From: Liolophura sinensis
Taxonomy: Eukaryota; Mollusca; Polyplacophora; Chitonida; Chitonidae
Length of the DNA: 64,000 nt
Assembly (NCBI RefSeq): GCF_032854445.1
Contig: NC_088295.1
Span: forward strand, 63,781,249 to 63,845,248
Reading direction: 5' to 3'
Position 1 is the first letter of the stretch; the number at the start of each line of letters is the position of its first letter. The translations under genes were made by a program, and so were the position numbers. Below are positions 33,596 through 45,700 of this stretch, piece by piece. Under the pieces are notes generated by a model. The model made no database searches. It saw only the letters and a list, made by a program, of their open reading frames with translations, and was not told where the DNA came from.

Positions 33596-36500
33596 TGTTT
33601 AGTATTTCTCGTTAAGCATAGCAACGAAATCTATTATTGATTACATGTTTAAAATATAATATGAGCAAAACTTTAAGTATGTGATTTTAGGTTTAAAAAA
33701 TTTGAAAAGAGCACCCACATTCCAAAAGATCCCTCAGCCTTTTTTTCATAATGTATGTGGCTGACTTTGGATACTTTTACTCCGACAACATCAGTTACCA
33801 AATATGTTTCGAAATCAAGCCATTCAGAAACGAAATCAAACGCTATGAACAGATTCGCTCGCTTTATGCGACATATTTTTAAAAATGAATTAAACCATCA
33901 TATATTCATGCAACATCTCCATGTTAAACTAAATGATTATGTCAATTGTCTCTGCAGCCATACAGTCTGTTAATTTTGCTGTTTTTATTTTTAATTGCAG
34001 TTAGAGGTTTATCAAAACGTTCAATAGAAGTCGTATAGTTGGAATAATGATCACCTAGCGCAAAATATTAAATGATTTTATTCACGTAAATATAAAAATA
34101 TTGTATTATCGCTTGAACCTTTGGCTGTAAGTAAAATAAAAATTGTTCTCATCCAGCATGAAGTTTTTGGACATTTCAACTTTGAACAGTGTGTGAGTAT
34201 TTTTTTTTCAAGAAACTACCATAAATAGCATGGGATTTTGATCCCATCTGCTGGTAAAGTGGACATTTCTGCCAATGGTTACATGCTATTATATTCAACC
34301 ACAACTTTCCACAAACAATGGAGTTAACGAATTATGTGTGGGGCACTAGGAAAAGAGTTATTTCCACCGTTACCTGAAGGTGTCTGACACAAGTTCCTCC
34401 AAACTACAACCCTTATGGCAACAAAAGAAAGGGTCATTCTAGATGGTTCTCTTTCGATAATGTATATAAATGCTTCAGGTTTTTGTATAGTCCGAAGTCG
34501 TTATTGCAAACAGTGCGTCAGGCGACGTCTCCACGATTCACATAACTAATGTCTTAAGCCCCGTTCAATACTATTAAGGATTCCTTCGCATCTCCTCTGG
34601 TGTCAGAGCACACGAATAACTTTCCAGTGACTGCATCACTCGGGAATTTAAGCCAGTGTTAAGAAGAAACCACGATAATAACGCAGTTAAGGTCAAGCAG
34701 GTTTGGTTTTTATGGTCCATGGGGGATTGTAAGTCTTTGTACCAATTCACAACTTCCTTTACACCTGACAATGGCTCTGGTGTTGAGGACCCTTTATAAC
34801 ACAAAGGTCATTAAGTTACCTGGACGAGTAAACTTCAAACGGTGCTTCGAAAAGCCGAACTCGGTTTGTCGCAAAGGGTTTGCCCAGGAATTAACCTCCA
34901 CATAATCATTTTTATACCAACAATGACATAAACCGCGGATTAGCTGGCTAGAGTGGGTCGTATTTGTATACCTTTGTCCCTTTACTTTGGCGCCCATGAT
35001 CCCGACCCCGCCAAGTACCACTCTCCTATGTCCTGCGTTTTATGACTCTCGGGGAAGGGCCGAGGCTTTTAAAGAGCACAGATGTCCAGATGTTCCGGAC
35101 ACTAAACAACCGGTGACTAATTAGAAAATCTCCCTTGATAATTTGACAATAAACAACTTGTAAAATCATGCGCTCAGCGACTTGCACAATTGAACACTTT
35201 TCACAAATGCTAAAACCATTTGAGGCGTTTTATAAGACTACGGATCTGAATCGCCCTTCTATCAGATCAATTTGTTTAATTAAAAGATTAAAGCAATTCT
35301 GCTGACTTTTCAAGGAAATCAATCGAGGAAAAGCAGCACAATGGAAATATCTAATTCCCCAAACAGAAGAGACTCTGTAGAACCTGCAACACTTTTGTAT
35401 GTGTGTGTGAATTACATGTAATTTTTTCAGAAGTGGTTTATTTTCAAACAACTTTCGGTCTGTTCGTGCATTAGAAATAAATAAGATTCCAGCCAGGGAA
35501 AATTTGTGCAACATCAAAAACTGAGGTATATATTATGTAACGTGAATATCTAGTTTAATTTGCCACGTATATTTTTCTTTAGAAATAATATCGTAACGAA
35601 AAGCTTGATAAGTAATGTTTCATTTACTAAATAAAATAAGACTAAATACTGGTCAGATTGAGTTTCATCCTGGTCATTATTTAATGTAGGCCAATCAAAA
35701 TCAACGCTGCTTTCTGAAGCCGGTTTTTAATTTTGAAGGTATATTTATCAGCCTACATCTATGATGTTACAAAAATTTATACAACTATTAATTGTTTAAA
35801 AGCAATAATAATGATATATAGGCTTGTCCTGTTTTTGAAAACAGCAGTAGTGAAATGGAGGCTATATATTTTCGAAAATGTGTGGTTAGCCAAGATTTTG
35901 ACAAGACAGATGCAGTGTGCAGAGTTGAAGAGAATGTACGTGAACCCACCACATGAATCTAGACAATCTCGACACTTAAAACATTACATATATTGCCATC
36001 AGTACAACGCACCGGTATCATTGGTTCAACGAATTTGCGGTGAATTTACAACAAAGTAATACCTGGAATCGTGTTTCAGCTTTTTACCACACATGTTCAG
36101 CTAACAATCCCATAAGTGCCTCTTCACAATACATCTGACAGTTTACTCTTCAAATGTCTTGAAACAATAGTCTGGTTTTGTTCATTTAAGTTTGATCCAT
36201 TTAAGCCTTGTGAAGATATTGCGTGAAAACGCAGATATACTTTGCACATAAAATTTTCTAAATATTAGGATGTTATTCCGACACCTTGAAAAGCTTACCA
36301 GATACCCATATCATACACCAGTTTTGATTTGACATATATATTTTAAAAATAACGAACTATGATAAAATTTTGAAATTAGAAAAACTCCTTAAAACTCTTG
36401 AAATTAGGAACATAACTGTTCAAAGGGCCTCTTTCAACAGCTGACTGATAAATTAATATTACGGATTATATGATTCCAGCATTCAGTATTAAGAGTGAAG

Positions 36501-37131
36501 CTATACGCTATATGAGCATTCAGTGGGAGGTAAACAAAAACACCCCAAACAACACAAAATAAATGAGTAGATTAGGGAACAGATTCGATACATGAAAATA
36601 TATGTCAGGAAGGATTTAAACGTGTTTCAAAAGACAGCGGAATTCGTGTTTTCTCGATGATACCAAATGGCTGATGTCTGTAGTCTGTATATATTTTGAT
36701 GAAATAATTTGTTTGACTAGAAGAAAGTGTTGATATACATTGCATCACAGGACGCACATGATGCAGATGCATGCAGAAGTTCTGCATTAACTCATTTCCT
36801 TATCGTCATATATAATACCCGTAAATGTGAATGTGTAGTGTATTTAAACAGCATGATGTCTGAAAACATTCAAGTCTGTATCTGCAGATTATACGTAGAT
36901 GTTACACTAGTTTTGACGATAGTAATGTACGCAGCGTTGAAATTAAGACCGTTTTGTGAGGGTTTTCGCGTCAAGCAATTTAAAATCAACCGTTTAGTAT
37001 CGAGAGCAGCAGCCATACTTTTGTGGCTAAATGATGAGATATGGGCATTGCTAGACTAAATATAAAGAACTGTAATTATTTATACAGCTGAATATTCGTT
37101 TCTAAGCTCGGGATACATGTAAACATTTTGG

Positions 37132-37322
37132 GTAATTCGAGACCAGTGACGTCTAATAAACGGCAATTAACATCACTGCATCATTTTATTTATTTTCTTT
37201 TGCCCTAATTCTCATCCTTTTACTTTAGCCATGGTGCTCAGAATAAAACCCTGACAGAGGTAAATTGACAAGAGACCTTATTTCACCGGCTGTGTGTCAT
37301 TGCCAGTTATCACACGTCTTTA
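37132..37322 (+). repeat. Dispersed repeat B2, copy 6
   Basis: Starts TTCGAGACCAGTGACGTCTA and contains CAGAATAAAACCCTGACAGA and TTATTTCACCGGCTGTGTGT. The right end is lost. Confidence 0.7.
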
Positions 37323-38149
37323 ACTTTTTTCGTGCCACAGTACTGGTTATCACGTCAAACTTTTCGGAATTAAATAATAACCATTGCTATATGGTTTCAA
37401 TTATTTTCATTAGCATGACGCACAGACGACTTTACAAAGAAGCTAAAGTAACGGTTATTTTTCCGCAGTTGCAAAGCTATAGACATTTTGCACTTCAGTA
37501 ATTATATGTAGATACGTATAACAGCGTATGTGTAATTGAAATCAAACGAGTAGATCAAACGTTCAAGGACCTATAATTGCTAAAGCGCACAACACAACGC
37601 TATATTCTGGTGGTTTTTGTTAGAAATCTTAAATACAGAGGATTACAGAAAAGCGTTTAGAAAGCAAATGTTATATTTTCTGAAACCTATATTCACCACT
37701 TATTGCTCCAGCATCAGAAACTACCAAGACAATCAGTTTAGAGTATAATTTGACAGCTTCGTTCAGATAAAATACTTTTGAACTTGGTTTATCATGTTGC
37801 AACTCCGTTCACACATTGTACATAAAGCCGTGTTAAGAACCGTAGTCTGTTGTTGATAAAATATAGTTTCATTTTTACTGGACAGCTTCTACATATACCC
37901 CTTTGCACTTACTAGCTTCATGCTGATGTTGAACCTTCAATATGTGGTACGTTTAAATGAGCAAATATGCAAGCTGTTTAAGAGCGCAGCTAATTAAATG
38001 TAGGTATATCGCTATATGAACCAGAGAAAATATCAGCACTGTCATCCAGGCAAAGTAGTGGTCAATAACCCGCCAGAGGATAAATCTATATGTCAGCCTC
38101 CACTTAAAACACTGAATAACTGTAAACACAATCATTATAGAAGTTTATA

Positions 38150-38800
38150 TGTTACTCACAGGTTAAAGGTCAAAATCTCTTATGAGCCATTGTAAATCTT
38201 CATACACCTTATGGACCATTCATAAATAAATGTCGGTATCACCGTCAATGAGTCAGCCCAAATGTCGGTCATACCTCTGAGTCAGCATAAATGACAGCGT
38301 CGTATTTGATTTGACCTAAATGTCCTCTATCACCTTCAATGAGTCAGTGTAAATACGGACATTACTCTCAATGAGTCGATGAAAATGAAAATCACCATCA
38401 TAGTCTTTGTAATATCAGCGCTATCTTTATGATAGTTTAAATGTCGACATCCTCTTTGAGTCAACCCATATGTCGGTATCACTTTTGAGTCAATTTAAGC
38501 TACACCATCGGCTGAATCTAAATACCAGTGCTATTTTTCAAATAGTTATGCAAATGTCGAAATCACTTTTGAATCTATTTAAAGCACGGCATGGACAGTC
38601 TTATTTTTCAATTAATCATGCCAAATGGCGGCATCACATTTGCAATAAGGTTTTTAAAATGTCAGTAACACATTTTGAGTCTTTCACAATGTCAGTGTCA
38701 AATCAGAGCTTTTTAAAATGCCAGAACCATATTTAATGTAATTATAGATGAAATTTTTTAAATGTCATACAGCATCTTATGCAAGTCATTCTAAAACATG
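38150..38800. repeat. Degenerate tandem array with repeated TGAGTCA
   Basis: Repeats of about 30-36 bp with a loose consensus TGAGTCAGCCTAAATGTCGG then TATCACCTT. TGAGTCA occurs exactly at 38249, 38278, 38340, 38457 and 38486. Beyond 38,500 only the AATGTC and ATCAC parts remain visible. No coding frame is preserved. Confidence 0.75.
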
Positions 38801-41094
38801 GATGCCACGTCAGCCTAAGTAGATATAAACCTTTTTGACACTGTGATCTATAGGCCTGTTTATATGAGTGGAATTGAGCTGTATGTTTATAGTGATATAA
38901 TATCGGCCTATATCAGTCAAACGGAGATGCACGGAGATCGTGGGCCTGAACTTGAATAATCCGTAACGGTATGACAAATGGCATTTTATTCTGCATTGAA
39001 AATGTTAGTGTTAAGTTAATTGGACCAGCATATTTAATGAAGAGCTAAACTCTAATCTAAAGAAGAGGTTTAGAAGACCAGCGTTTTACAGATGTGCCTC
39101 TTTAACTCAGTCCATGAAGGACACAATGGATACCAAACTGAGTATCTGTTTCTATTTTTATCTGTGTTCCGAACGTGGCCTGCCTTTAAGGCGGAAATAT
39201 TAGGGACTTTGGGCGTTTGAGGATGGGACCACCCCTTAGCCACCTTCACGGCGAAAGGTTTCATCAGGGTTCCTCCCTTTGATCCTAAGCGCACCCCGGA
39301 GTCGGGATATGGATCCTGGAAGACGTAGGAGAGATGAGGCCACTAATTATGCAAGGCTGGCCAATTAACCGATGACCAGTCCAGGGTGGCATCAGTCAGG
39401 GTGGAAAACTATACCTTGGCCTGTTGTTACAAAAAAATAAGGAAATGCCCGTGAATAAATCCTTTTGGGTGAACACCTGACCAAATAAGACACGAGCAGA
39501 GAAAAAGAAAAAAAGGGGACAAAAATGTAAAGTCTTTTCTTCTTATTGTCAGCGAGAACGTGCTGTTTGGTGAAGTCAACAGTCGATGATCACTTCAATT
39601 GCTGCCCTAATCCTCGCCTTTAATAGTGGAGCGAGGGTCAGGGTAGACGCGCGTGGCACGCCGGGCATGGGGTAGCACACGGAGTACTGTCTGACACCCT
39701 ATAAAGGGGAATGGTCATCAGACTCGCATACTTAATGTCTTAGTTAATTTAAAGATGGTAATTTTAGATACTATATTTCTAATGAAAAATTATGAAAGTT
39801 TAGAAGTTGGTAATTGCAGAATAAACTAACAGACAATGATAAGGAAAATAAGAAAAAAAAGCCTGACCATGACAAAAATAATGATTTAATTCTTACATAT
39901 TTTTTACATTCATACATGTATTTGATAATGAAAGGCACACAATCAATACCTGGGTCAGGTATAAGTTCCATGCATTTGTCCCAGTTCTGGCATAAACGAG
40001 AGTTTATGCTTCTACATGGAATTCCAGCATGTCTTGGATTCAGTTAACTTTAAGAAAAGTGACTTCTATCTACAAATTCTGGACGCCCATTTGTCAAAAG
40101 TTTGAATCTTAATACATTTAATCTCATATTATTATATTATCTCTATTTGAAAACAATCCCTTCGCACTATAAGTGTCGAAGACATTTGTTACGAATAAAC
40201 AAAGAAACAAGGTTTATTTTTAAGATCAACCTGTAATATTTATTCATAAATCAAGAAAAAGTTACTACCTATTTTTTCCTTTTAACTGATGGTGTTTCTT
40301 CAGTCCGTGTTTTTTTGGGACGATTTCACGAAGCACTCTAAGCGCTACGTTCACTTAACTACCACAGCAACCAGTACTGTAGGCGTTACATCGTCATGGT
40401 ACCTGCGAGTTCGTAACGTTAAGAGAGCTTTGTGAAACTGGGCCTTCTTTTCTAGTAAGTATCTTGGAAAAATTCACACAAGCATTCTCTGCAAAGAGAT
40501 CTACACATTAGAAATTGGTTTCAATGTAATTCATACAGCTTCCTGCTAAAATAATTTAAATCCAGGATACTTCACAGCACTTGATTTAACAAGGTCGTGA
40601 AATCGAGTACATAACAAAGCTTTACGTGGCAGTAAAAATCGTCATGCTGGTATTTCGGGACTTGCAGTTCGTTCATTTCTCCACCAATACATCAGGTTTT
40701 AAGTTCGATATTTCACCACGTTTATTATACTCAAAAACCATATTTTCACGAAAATACCTGTACATGTATATCATTCAATCTGTGAAACTAACTGAATGCC
40801 ACCGATTTACTGTCCCCACCGTGGAAAGTAATATTTTTGACGATGCATAAATGGAAGAATCAATGAATGAATATAACCGTATGCTTACTGGTAAAACTGC
40901 ATCAACTCTGTAAGTGTCAGTGGCTGATTATGACTAAGACTCTACAAGAATTGCGTTTCAAACAGAAGTGAATAACCAATCGTTAAATCTCACTAATAAA
41001 AGGTATCATTTTTAATTTTTCTCCCCGACAACAACTGCCGTCACCATCAGCGAATACATCAATATATATTTTTCTACATACTGACACATTAAGT

Positions 41095-41345
41095 CGTGAG
41101 TTCGAGTCTCACTCGAGCCATATTTTCACTTGTCTCGAGATACTTATTTTACTGTGGGAAATTCATTATATATTAATGTATTCCCAGATGACAATGTCAC
41201 TTGCTTCCCATCTGGCTTGGTACCTCAGCTGGTAGAACACGGAGGCTTTGCGCCTTAAGGTGTGAGTTTCACTGGTCTTGAGATACTTATTTCAGTGTCG
41301 GAAATTGAACATGTATTAATGTATTTACTGATGAGGATGACAGTT
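41095..41345 (+). repeat. Tandem tRNA-like repeat, two copies
   Basis: Copy 1 (41,095-41,195) starts at a B-box-like GAGTTCGAGTCTC. Copy 2 (41,218-41,345) has an A-box-like TACCTCAGCTGGTAGAACAC, a GGCTTTGCGCC arm as in tRNA-Ala(TGC), then GAGTTTCACTGGTC. Both continue into the same tail (GAGATACTTATTT, GGAAATT, ATTAATGTATT). It lies just past the predicted UFL1 3' end. Confidence 0.6.
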
Positions 41346-41414
41346 GTGTTCATGACCAATTTACTATGAAATAAACAATACCCCATACATTTACCAGCAA
41401 GAAAACAACACCCT

Positions 41415-42598
41415 GGATAGACAACGAATATACATTTATTCTCAGAAATGATATACCGGTAATAATCTGACTGCTAAATATTTCACATTTGAGTGAAACA
41501 TGATACATGCATTTTAAGGCAACAACTTAAGAATACTGAATCATGCTCCTTAATAATTCAATTCTGTACAAATCAAAGTTGAAAACAGAAAGTGATTATC
41601 AATATTTTACAATGATGCTCAACATCACTCATTTTGACACCCACAGAGAATAACTATGTTCAATATGGTACTTCAATACAATCACATTGAAATTATTCAA
41701 ATTACTTCTTGAATGCCAGTATGATTCTGATAGGTACACTATTGTTACAAAGTGTTAAAAATCATGTGTAACAGATGAAATTATAATAACTCTATTTTTC
41801 CTCTGCAGGAAAGCTACGCTGAAAAAATGAAAGTACATGATTGAGCTTCTACAAAGCAAAGCTTTCCAAAAAAAACATAGAAAAGACAGGATTCTCAGTC
41901 CCTGCTTAGTTTGAGGAAAGTGACATCATGATCAAATTCCACTACACAGTACCCAAAGGAGATATTGGTCTCCAAAAATACTTTTCATTACATTTTCAAA
42001 CAAGTTACTGTCAGATTCTTAACCTGGAAACATGTGTTCCACCTTCGGTGATGCCTAAAGATCTTGAATCGTCTTGGTGTTTAGTGCTTGCTAGGCCAAG
42101 CGTTGGTCTGCATGGTTTCAGTATAATTTGACTGGGTGCGATACATGTACATGTATCATACCCTTCTGCATGGTGTTCCATTGAGGCAGCACTACAAATA
42201 AATCCCTGTTAAGGCATGCTTGTTACAAGATGATGTAGTCACGATATCACTGAGATTACTGTGATAGCAACATTAAATCATGATTAATTCAGTAATCAGA
42301 CAATGGCATGAAAAAAAATATTTTTCTAAATAGAACGTTTTTGTAAAAAAGAAAAGATTTCCTCCAAAACAGGAAACTTCTCATGCCTACTGATTAGCAG
42401 AAGAAAAATCATGTGGTTCTAAAAAGAAACCAGTAGTAAAATTTGTAAATGCTGCACATTTTGAGACAAAACAAAAATGAAAGCTTGATGTGGCTTTCAT
42501 AGCCCTGTGAGTAAATGTGTATTTAGATTAACCTTAGCTTGTACCCTAACTGCTTTACACCTGCAGATTTATAGTGATATTGATGCAACACACATGGA
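41415..42598 (-). other. Probable UFL1 3' UTR
   Basis: On the minus strand the first AATAAA after the stop lies at 41440-41435. It is followed by GT-rich sequence (GGTGTTGTTTTCTTG near 41,412-41,398), a normal cleavage signal arrangement. That gives a UTR of about 1.2 kb. Confidence 0.6.
41435..41440 (-). terminator. UFL1 polyadenylation signal AATAAA
   Basis: The only canonical AATAAA I find on the minus strand between the UFL1 stop and 41,400, with a GT-rich downstream element. Confidence 0.6.
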
Positions 42599-42744
42599 CT
42601 AATCATTTTCTGTGGTCTGTGTTGACCTTTTGGTTGTCAAGGCAATGACCCTGACTTGTGGTATCATCTCTGACATGGTGGCGCATAATCTGGCTTTGGC
42701 CTCTTTCTCCTCCTCACCCATCTTCATGTGACTCACCACCAGGT
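42599..42744 (-). CDS. UFL1: UFL1 coding exon 17 and stop (aa 732-779)
   Basis: Reads [20 protein letters not shown], then a helical stretch and the C-terminus [12 protein letters not shown] before TAG at 42601-42599. The acceptor is TTTACCCAG. The tail is poorly conserved, as is usual in this family. Confidence 0.93.
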
Positions 42745-45700
42745 CTGGGTAAAGAACAAAAGTGACCAGGACACGCTCCAAGCAGCACAGCGGTTTAGGT
42801 TAATAACTTACATGTAATCTCAGGCAATTCCAATTGAAATCAAAATATAAATGTCAGACCGAATACATATGACAACATGCATTATATATGTTCATGGAAA
42901 TAAAAATTCCAATAGATGTATCTATCAGCTTTATAATTTCATTTATCTTTATTCAAAGGCACTATGAAATTTTCACCCAAAGTGGTATACTTAAAAATAC
43001 ATGAAACCTGGCTTTTTTTCCCAACTTTAATAAATATGTCGGCGGTGAGAAAATGGTTAACCAATCGAGAGGAGGTGGCTTATTAAAACAAACAAACTAT
43101 ATGTAGAGTAAAAACAACATTACACTCACCTTGAAACTGAGTGAGAACTTCATGAGTTGGCTTCTCCATCTTGTCCTCTAAGAACTGCATAATCTGAGGA
43201 ACGACTCTGCCCGGTGCGTGGACCATGGTCTGTGTGAAGGTCTGGAATAGGATCGTCACGGTCAGATGAAGGGTCATGGCAGGGTCGTCTTCCCGTTGTA
43301 ACTGTTCAGCTAGTCCCTGACGGTGAGTGAACACCAACTGTCTGCCAAAACCAAACAACATTTATTTGTGACATTAACATGAAGGTATCATAATGGCTTT
43401 CACATATATTAGTGTTATTTCATTTTGTAATAATATGAAAACATTCATATCAATTATTGTACTCAAGAATTTTTCACTTACACAAAAGCAGTCAGGTGAA
43501 AAGGTTAGGGAAATTACAGACATTTTTGCTGGACTTGTTTACCATTTAATAAGCACCCGTGAGAATTACCTTTCTTTTTTTTTATCTGGCTTCTTGAGCA
43601 TAATTCCCAAATATTCACTGCAAAGTGCATCAAATTGAGTGAAAAACTCTTCCAAACTCTGAAATATAGAAAATCAAACATATCAGCAGTTGTCACTTGC
43701 AAAAGAGTAAATATGGATACATGGCTGTACATATTTTATTTATTTATTTGATTGGTGTTTTACGCCGTACTCAAGAATATTTCACATATGTGACGGAGGC
43801 TAGCATTATGGTGGAAGGAATCCAGGTGGCTGTACATAAACAGAAACTCATTGTCATCATAAGCACATACTTGATGCAAGTGTTAGGTGCTCCTAAATCA
43901 GTTACCGTTGATATCTGTGATCAGTGAGGTAAATGACATCTAGTCAACTGAGGACAGCTGACGTCTGTCAGTTAACAAGGTACATGTATATACACTGCAA
44001 TCTTCACCAGTAGGCATTAGAGTTGTTGTAATTGTACCATATTTCAACTCTCTCTATCCTGTTTGCATTCATAAAAATACACTAACTCTTTCAGACTGAA
44101 CAATGAATTTCTGTATCATCTAGGCCCTTATGGGACAGTTATAGTCAACATTGTCGGATCCATACACATTTTAGAATGATCAAAATAATAGAAATTAATA
44201 CTTAGTACTTTCTGCAAATGAAAGCAACTCTTCATCTCTTTAAAGAATAACAATGCCTCAAAACACACACAGAAGGTTTAAGACAGAGTTAAAAAGGCGT
44301 CAAATTCTGTGGTATCCATCTGAATTTATTGCAACCAATAAAGCAATAGTTTGTGTCCACTTCAGGTATCAGTCAAGTGAATAATAGAAATAGAAACTAT
44401 CTGAGATAAAATTCACCAGATTTCTCTTCATTCACACAAGATAATTTTTTCCTTTTTTTTTTTTTGGAAGTAAAAATTCATCCTTCCCAGAAAAACTTTT
44501 GCATGTTTCAAATGGATTTATGGCTGTCACATGCACCTTTTTCGTCTTTTTTTTATTTCACTGTTTGTTTGTAAATGCTGTACTCAAAAATTTTTCACTC
44601 AGGCCTTTACCATGGCTGTGACATTTATGAGTAGTAAGAGTGCTCAGAGGTAAACCACTGACATCTGTCAGGTACCAGACAAACCCTGGGACTTAAATCC
44701 ACAGCTGAACCAGTGAGACATATAGATGAGCGTATTTTCATAAATACTATCCTTAGTTTCATTATACATAAAGAATTGACATTTTTACCAGATACCCAAA
44801 CAGACAGTCATCATGTACATGTAATTCTAATTATTATTTTTTTTAAATTACAACATCCTATTGTTGACTAACTGTTTTGTAAAAAAAACTCAGGCTTGAC
44901 ATACATTGTTACATGTATGTAAAATTGTCGACACACACATATTTTCTATCAAACTCCAAACTAGTATGGATTTACCTGACAGGAGGAAAAAACCATTGCA
45001 TCTATAGTCATTCCTTCAGTACTTCATGTGTCAGCTTGAAAAAAAATACTCTGGCATAGCCACATCAGAGGACCTTCACACAATGATCTACTTTGCTGTT
45101 ACAAAACACTCGGAAATTCACAAAAGAATGTAATTAATGATTCCTTTAGTACCATGTAAACATCTTCCCCCTACAGGAAATTAACACGTGATCTTTTTGT
45201 CGCAAATAAGTCATACCAATTTACGATACAATACCATAATCTCAAGAACTACCAATTTTGGAAGCAAATCAATGGGTACCCTCAGCTGTTTTCTGAGAAA
45301 AGATTACAATGTTCTGTGGTGAATATGATAATATTTGATATCATGAAGAACATGGCAAGAAATTCCTTTAAGTGTTAGCAGGGGCCTTACCATGTGGAGG
45401 AAATCATGCTTAGTACTGTAAATGTAGGGTTGGTTTAATTCTACATGTGATGCTAAACTAACTAACGCTGAACAGGTAACAAAATTCATAGAGATTTTTT
45501 TATGGCCTGACTGATGTACACTGTTGCTATCACAAGTTATATTTACTTCCATGTCCTATATAATCACCAGACTCACCTTTCCTCCCAGTGTGTTATTTAG
45601 TTTGCTCATCATTGCCTGCGGCTTCTCTGGTAATTTACCAATCAGCTTTGAACGAGCCTGAAAAAGAACAAAAGTGATACAATGTCCTGATAAATCAATT

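Larger units (their letters stand above)
33596..41094. other. Intergenic between Brachyury and UFL1, part 2
   Basis: Contains a B2 copy (37,132-37,322) and the TGAGTCA array (38,150-38,800). A GC-richer stretch (39,050-39,730) ends with a TATAAAG at 39,700. No coding exon is supported. Confidence 0.7.

Noticed and set aside
39070-39294. Minus frame in a GC-richer stretch (MRLGSKGGTLMKPFAVKVAK)
   Set aside because: Looks somewhat protein-like but gives no recognisable domain and has no partner exons.
41218-41290. Possible functional tRNA-Ala gene
   Set aside because: A-box and anticodon-arm-like sequence are present, but I cannot form the acceptor stem, and the unit is duplicated in tandem with a shared tail, which indicates a SINE-like repeat.
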